Positions 61,477 to 64,000 of a stretch of DNA of 64,000 nt are shown here, piece after piece (the first letter of the stretch is position 1; every line of letters starts with the position of its first letter). Below the pieces are notes generated by a model. The model was not told the origin of the DNA and made no database searches. It saw nothing but the letters and a program-made list of their open reading frames with translations. A program made the translations under genes and the position numbers. The DNA comes from Maliibacterium massiliense (GTDB lineage: Bacteria > Bacillota > Clostridia > Christensenellales > Maliibacteriaceae). The stretch is taken from the NCBI RefSeq assembly GCF_900604345.1, contig NZ_LR026983.1, positions 1 through 64,000 of the forward strand, given 5' to 3'.

Positions 61477-62244
61477 TTATCGCTTTGCGCGCAGCCCGCC
61501 AAAGCGGCGCTCGCGCTTTTGAAATGCCAAAAACAGGGCGGCGAGGTCCTGCTCCTTGATGTCGGGCCACAGCACCGTGGGGAACGCAAACTCCGCGTAC
61601 GCGCTTTGGTAGAGCAAAAAATTGCTCAGGCGCTGTTCCCCGCTGGTGCGCACGATCAGATCCGGATCGGGAAGGCCTGCGCTGTAGAGGTGCTGGGCAA
61701 AGCGCGCCTCGTCGATATCCTCCGGCGCGATCTTGCCCTGCGCCACCTGCCGCGCAAGCGCGCGGCAAGCCAGCACGATCTCCTCGCGCGCACCGTAATT
61801 AAAGGCGATGTTGACCACAATCCCCCCGTTGCCCTGCGTGCGCCGCTCGGCGCGCGCAATGGCTTCGCGCACTGCCTCGGGGATGTTGTCGCGGCGGCCC
61901 ATCACCACGATGCGCGCGCCGTTGCGGTCCAGCTCGTCGATCTCGCTGTTGAAGTACTCGATCAAAAGCTTCATCAGCGTGTTTACTTCATCGGCCGGCC
62001 GCTGCCAGTTCTCCGTGGAAAAGGCATACAGGCTCAACACCTCCACGCCCGCGTCCCCGCAGAAGCGGATCACCCGCCGCAGCGCCTCCACGCCCGCGCG
62101 GTGCCCCGCTGAGCGGGGCATGCCGCGTTTTTGCGCCCAGCGCCCGTTGCCGTCCATAATCACGGCTACATGCCGCGGCATGCGCGCAGCATCCAGCGAT
62201 GCAAGAGTAACCTCCTGCTCTTTTTTACGGGTAAACCACTTCAT
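61477..62244 (-). CDS. uppS: undecaprenyl diphosphate synthase
   Basis: Product is 255 residues from ATG at 62244 with GGGAGT upstream. cis-Prenyltransferase with HVAVIMDGNGRWAQKRG (catalytic Asp), AGVEALRR, LYAFSTENWQRP and PDLIVRTSGEQRLSNFLLYQ. It builds the C55 carrier lipid for cell-wall synthesis. cdsA follows 10 bp downstream. Confidence 0.97.
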   Translation of the reverse strand: MKWFTRKKEQEVTLASLDAARMPRHVAVIMDGNGRWAQKRGMPRSAGHRAGVEALRRVIRFCGDAGVEVLSLYAFSTENWQRPADEVNTLMKLLIEYFNSEIDELDRNGARIVVMGRRDNIPEAVREAIARAERRTQGNGGIVVNIAFNYGAREEIVLACRALARQVAQGKIAPEDIDEARFAQHLYSAGLPDPDLIVRTSGEQRLSNFLLYQSAYAEFAFPTVLWPDIKEQDLAALFLAFQKRERRFGGLRAKR

Positions 62245-62287
62245 ATATACTCCCAATACACGCCCCAAAGCCCACAATACAAGAATT

Positions 62288-62308
62288 CCCAAGGAAGTAA
62301 CCCTTGGG
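62288..62308 (-). other. short hairpin between the small ORF and uppS
   Basis: CCCAAGG and CCTTGGG with a 7-nt loop, without a T-run. Possibly an RNA-processing or stabilising element in the operon. Confidence 0.4.
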
Positions 62309-62322
62309 AGATTCTCATATGG

Positions 62323-62529
62323 CTACTGTTTCGCCGGCAAAAAGCAGGCGCATGTCAGCATCACGCCGTCCGCTGTGCGCAGCGCGCGCACAACGCGCTG
62401 CTGGCCCGGGTAATCGTCGCGCGGCGGCGCGGTACGCACCACGCGCACCGCTGTCTCCCCTGCCTCCAGCAGCGCCTGGCGCGCCTGCTCCAGCGGCATG
62501 TTGATCAGATCCTGCAGCGACGTGTACAT
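62323..62529 (-). CDS. conserved small protein of unknown function
   Basis: Product is 68 residues (begins MYTSLQDLINMPLEQARQAL). It is soluble with no membrane segment; the start is helical and is followed by strands (VRVVRTAPPRDD, RVVRALRTADGVMLTCACF). It sits 5 bp after frr and 78 bp before uppS on the same strand, in a run of essential genes, so it is probably expressed. Short proteins of this type occur between frr and uppS in Clostridia to my recollection; no function is known. Confidence 0.6.
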   Translation of the reverse strand: MYTSLQDLINMPLEQARQALLEAGETAVRVVRTAPPRDDYPGQQRVVRALRTADGVMLTCACFLPAKQ

Positions 62530-62534
62530 CGCCG

Positions 62535-63092
62535 TTAGATCTCCATAATCTCTTTCTCTTTGGCATCGGACATTCTGTCCACTTCCTTGATCATCTTGTC
62601 GGTGGCCTTCTGGACAATCTCCTCTTCCTGGCGCTGGTCGTCCTCGGTGAGCAGGCCCGCTTTCTTATCCTTTTTGATGTCCTCGATCAAATCGCGGCGG
62701 ATGGCGCGGATGGCCACCTTGGCTTCCTCCGCCTTTTTGCGCACGGTCTTGACCAAGTCGCGGCGGCGCTCCTCGGTCAGCTCTGGAATGACCAGGCGAA
62801 TCAGTTTGCCATCGTTGGTAGGGTTGATGCCCAAATCGCTCTTTTGAATCGCCTTTTCCACCATGGGGATCGTTTTGGCGTCCCACAGCGAGACGGTGAT
62901 CATGCGCGGCTCCGGCGCCGAGACGTTGCCCAGCTGGGTGACGGGGGTGGGCGTGCCGTAATAGTCCACCATCACGCGCTCGAGCAGCTGCGGATTGGCG
63001 CGGCCGGCGCGCAGGGAGGAAAATTCTTTTTTTAGCACGTTCAGGGTCTTTGTCATGCGCTCCTTGGCAGATGTTTCATAATCTGATGCCAT
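62535..63092 (-). CDS. frr: ribosome recycling factor
   Basis: Product is 185 residues, the standard length. Family signatures [39 protein letters not shown] and [25 protein letters not shown] are present. With EF-G it splits post-termination ribosomes. It follows pyrH by about 97 bp. Confidence 0.98.
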   Translation of the reverse strand: MASDYETSAKERMTKTLNVLKKEFSSLRAGRANPQLLERVMVDYYGTPTPVTQLGNVSAPEPRMITVSLWDAKTIPMVEKAIQKSDLGINPTNDGKLIRLVIPELTEERRRDLVKTVRKKAEEAKVAIRAIRRDLIEDIKKDKKAGLLTEDDQRQEEEIVQKATDKMIKEVDRMSDAKEKEIMEI

Positions 63093-63189
63093 AACGTTGA
63101 TCCTCCTGTCCTACTTCTGGGTATTATTGTACCGAATTTCCCTGCAAAAAACAATGCGAAGGCGCAAAGTTACCTGGGAGATGCGCTAT

Positions 63190-63999
<810 letters not shown>

Positions 64000-64000
64000 A

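Overview
The window looks like a G+C-rich, spore-forming Clostridia-type member of the Bacillota (Firmicutes). The evidence is PolC-type DNA polymerase III, RNase Y, a dipicolinate synthase subunit, frequent TTG start codons, Gram-positive LexA boxes of the CGAAC-N4-GTTCG type, and gene order matching Bacillus subtilis (pyrH-frr-uppS-cdsA-dxr-rseP-ispG-polC-rimP-nusA-ylxR-ylxQ-infB-rbfA-nrnA-truB-ribF-rpsO-pnp-ylxY-M16-spoVFB-ftsK-rimO-pgsA-cinA-recA; miaB-ylbF-mutS-mutL-miaA-ynbB). Genus cannot be fixed from this sequence alone.

Layout. 1-500 holds a tRNA cluster (Asp partial, Phe, Thr, Tyr, Leu). 600-4215 is accessory: a ribbon-helix-helix protein, an unknown small protein, a fucose-isomerase-like protein, a DtxR/MntR-type regulator with its operator, and an alkylguanine-DNA methyltransferase. 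4657-13377 (+) is a tRNA-modification and mismatch-repair run (miaB, ylbF, mutS, mutL, miaA, ynbB-like). 13428-18153 (-) is a compact vanW-vanG-vanXY-vanT cluster of the D-Ala-D-Ser glycopeptide-resistance type, with no vanRS next to it. 18312-22415 has a phosphatase, tRNA-Trp, proC, rnhA and rny; rny has an attenuator-like leader. 22507-23821 is lexA, divergent from an SOS-controlled 58-residue membrane peptide and followed by a Cys-rich small protein.

24171-31570 (-) is an accessory island: an XerS-like tyrosine recombinase with a 34-bp dyad upstream, a SunS-like glycosyltransferase, a VanY-like carboxypeptidase, and an A+T-rich cassette of a secreted peptide, two FtsX/MacB-type permeases and an ATPase. 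The cassette resembles bacteriocin/immunity ABC loci. A truncated second copy of the ATPase 3' end beyond the peptide gene forms about 80-bp direct repeats around the cassette.

31605-63906 (-) is core housekeeping: recA with a LexA box inside its promoter, cinA, pgsA, rimO, ftsK, spoVFB, a dUTPase, an M16 peptidase, a YlxY-type deacetylase, pnp, rpsO with an S15-type leader, the nusA-infB operon, polC, the MEP-pathway genes ispG and dxr, the S2P protease, cdsA, uppS, frr and pyrH. Genes here mostly abut or overlap, implying long operons on the minus strand.
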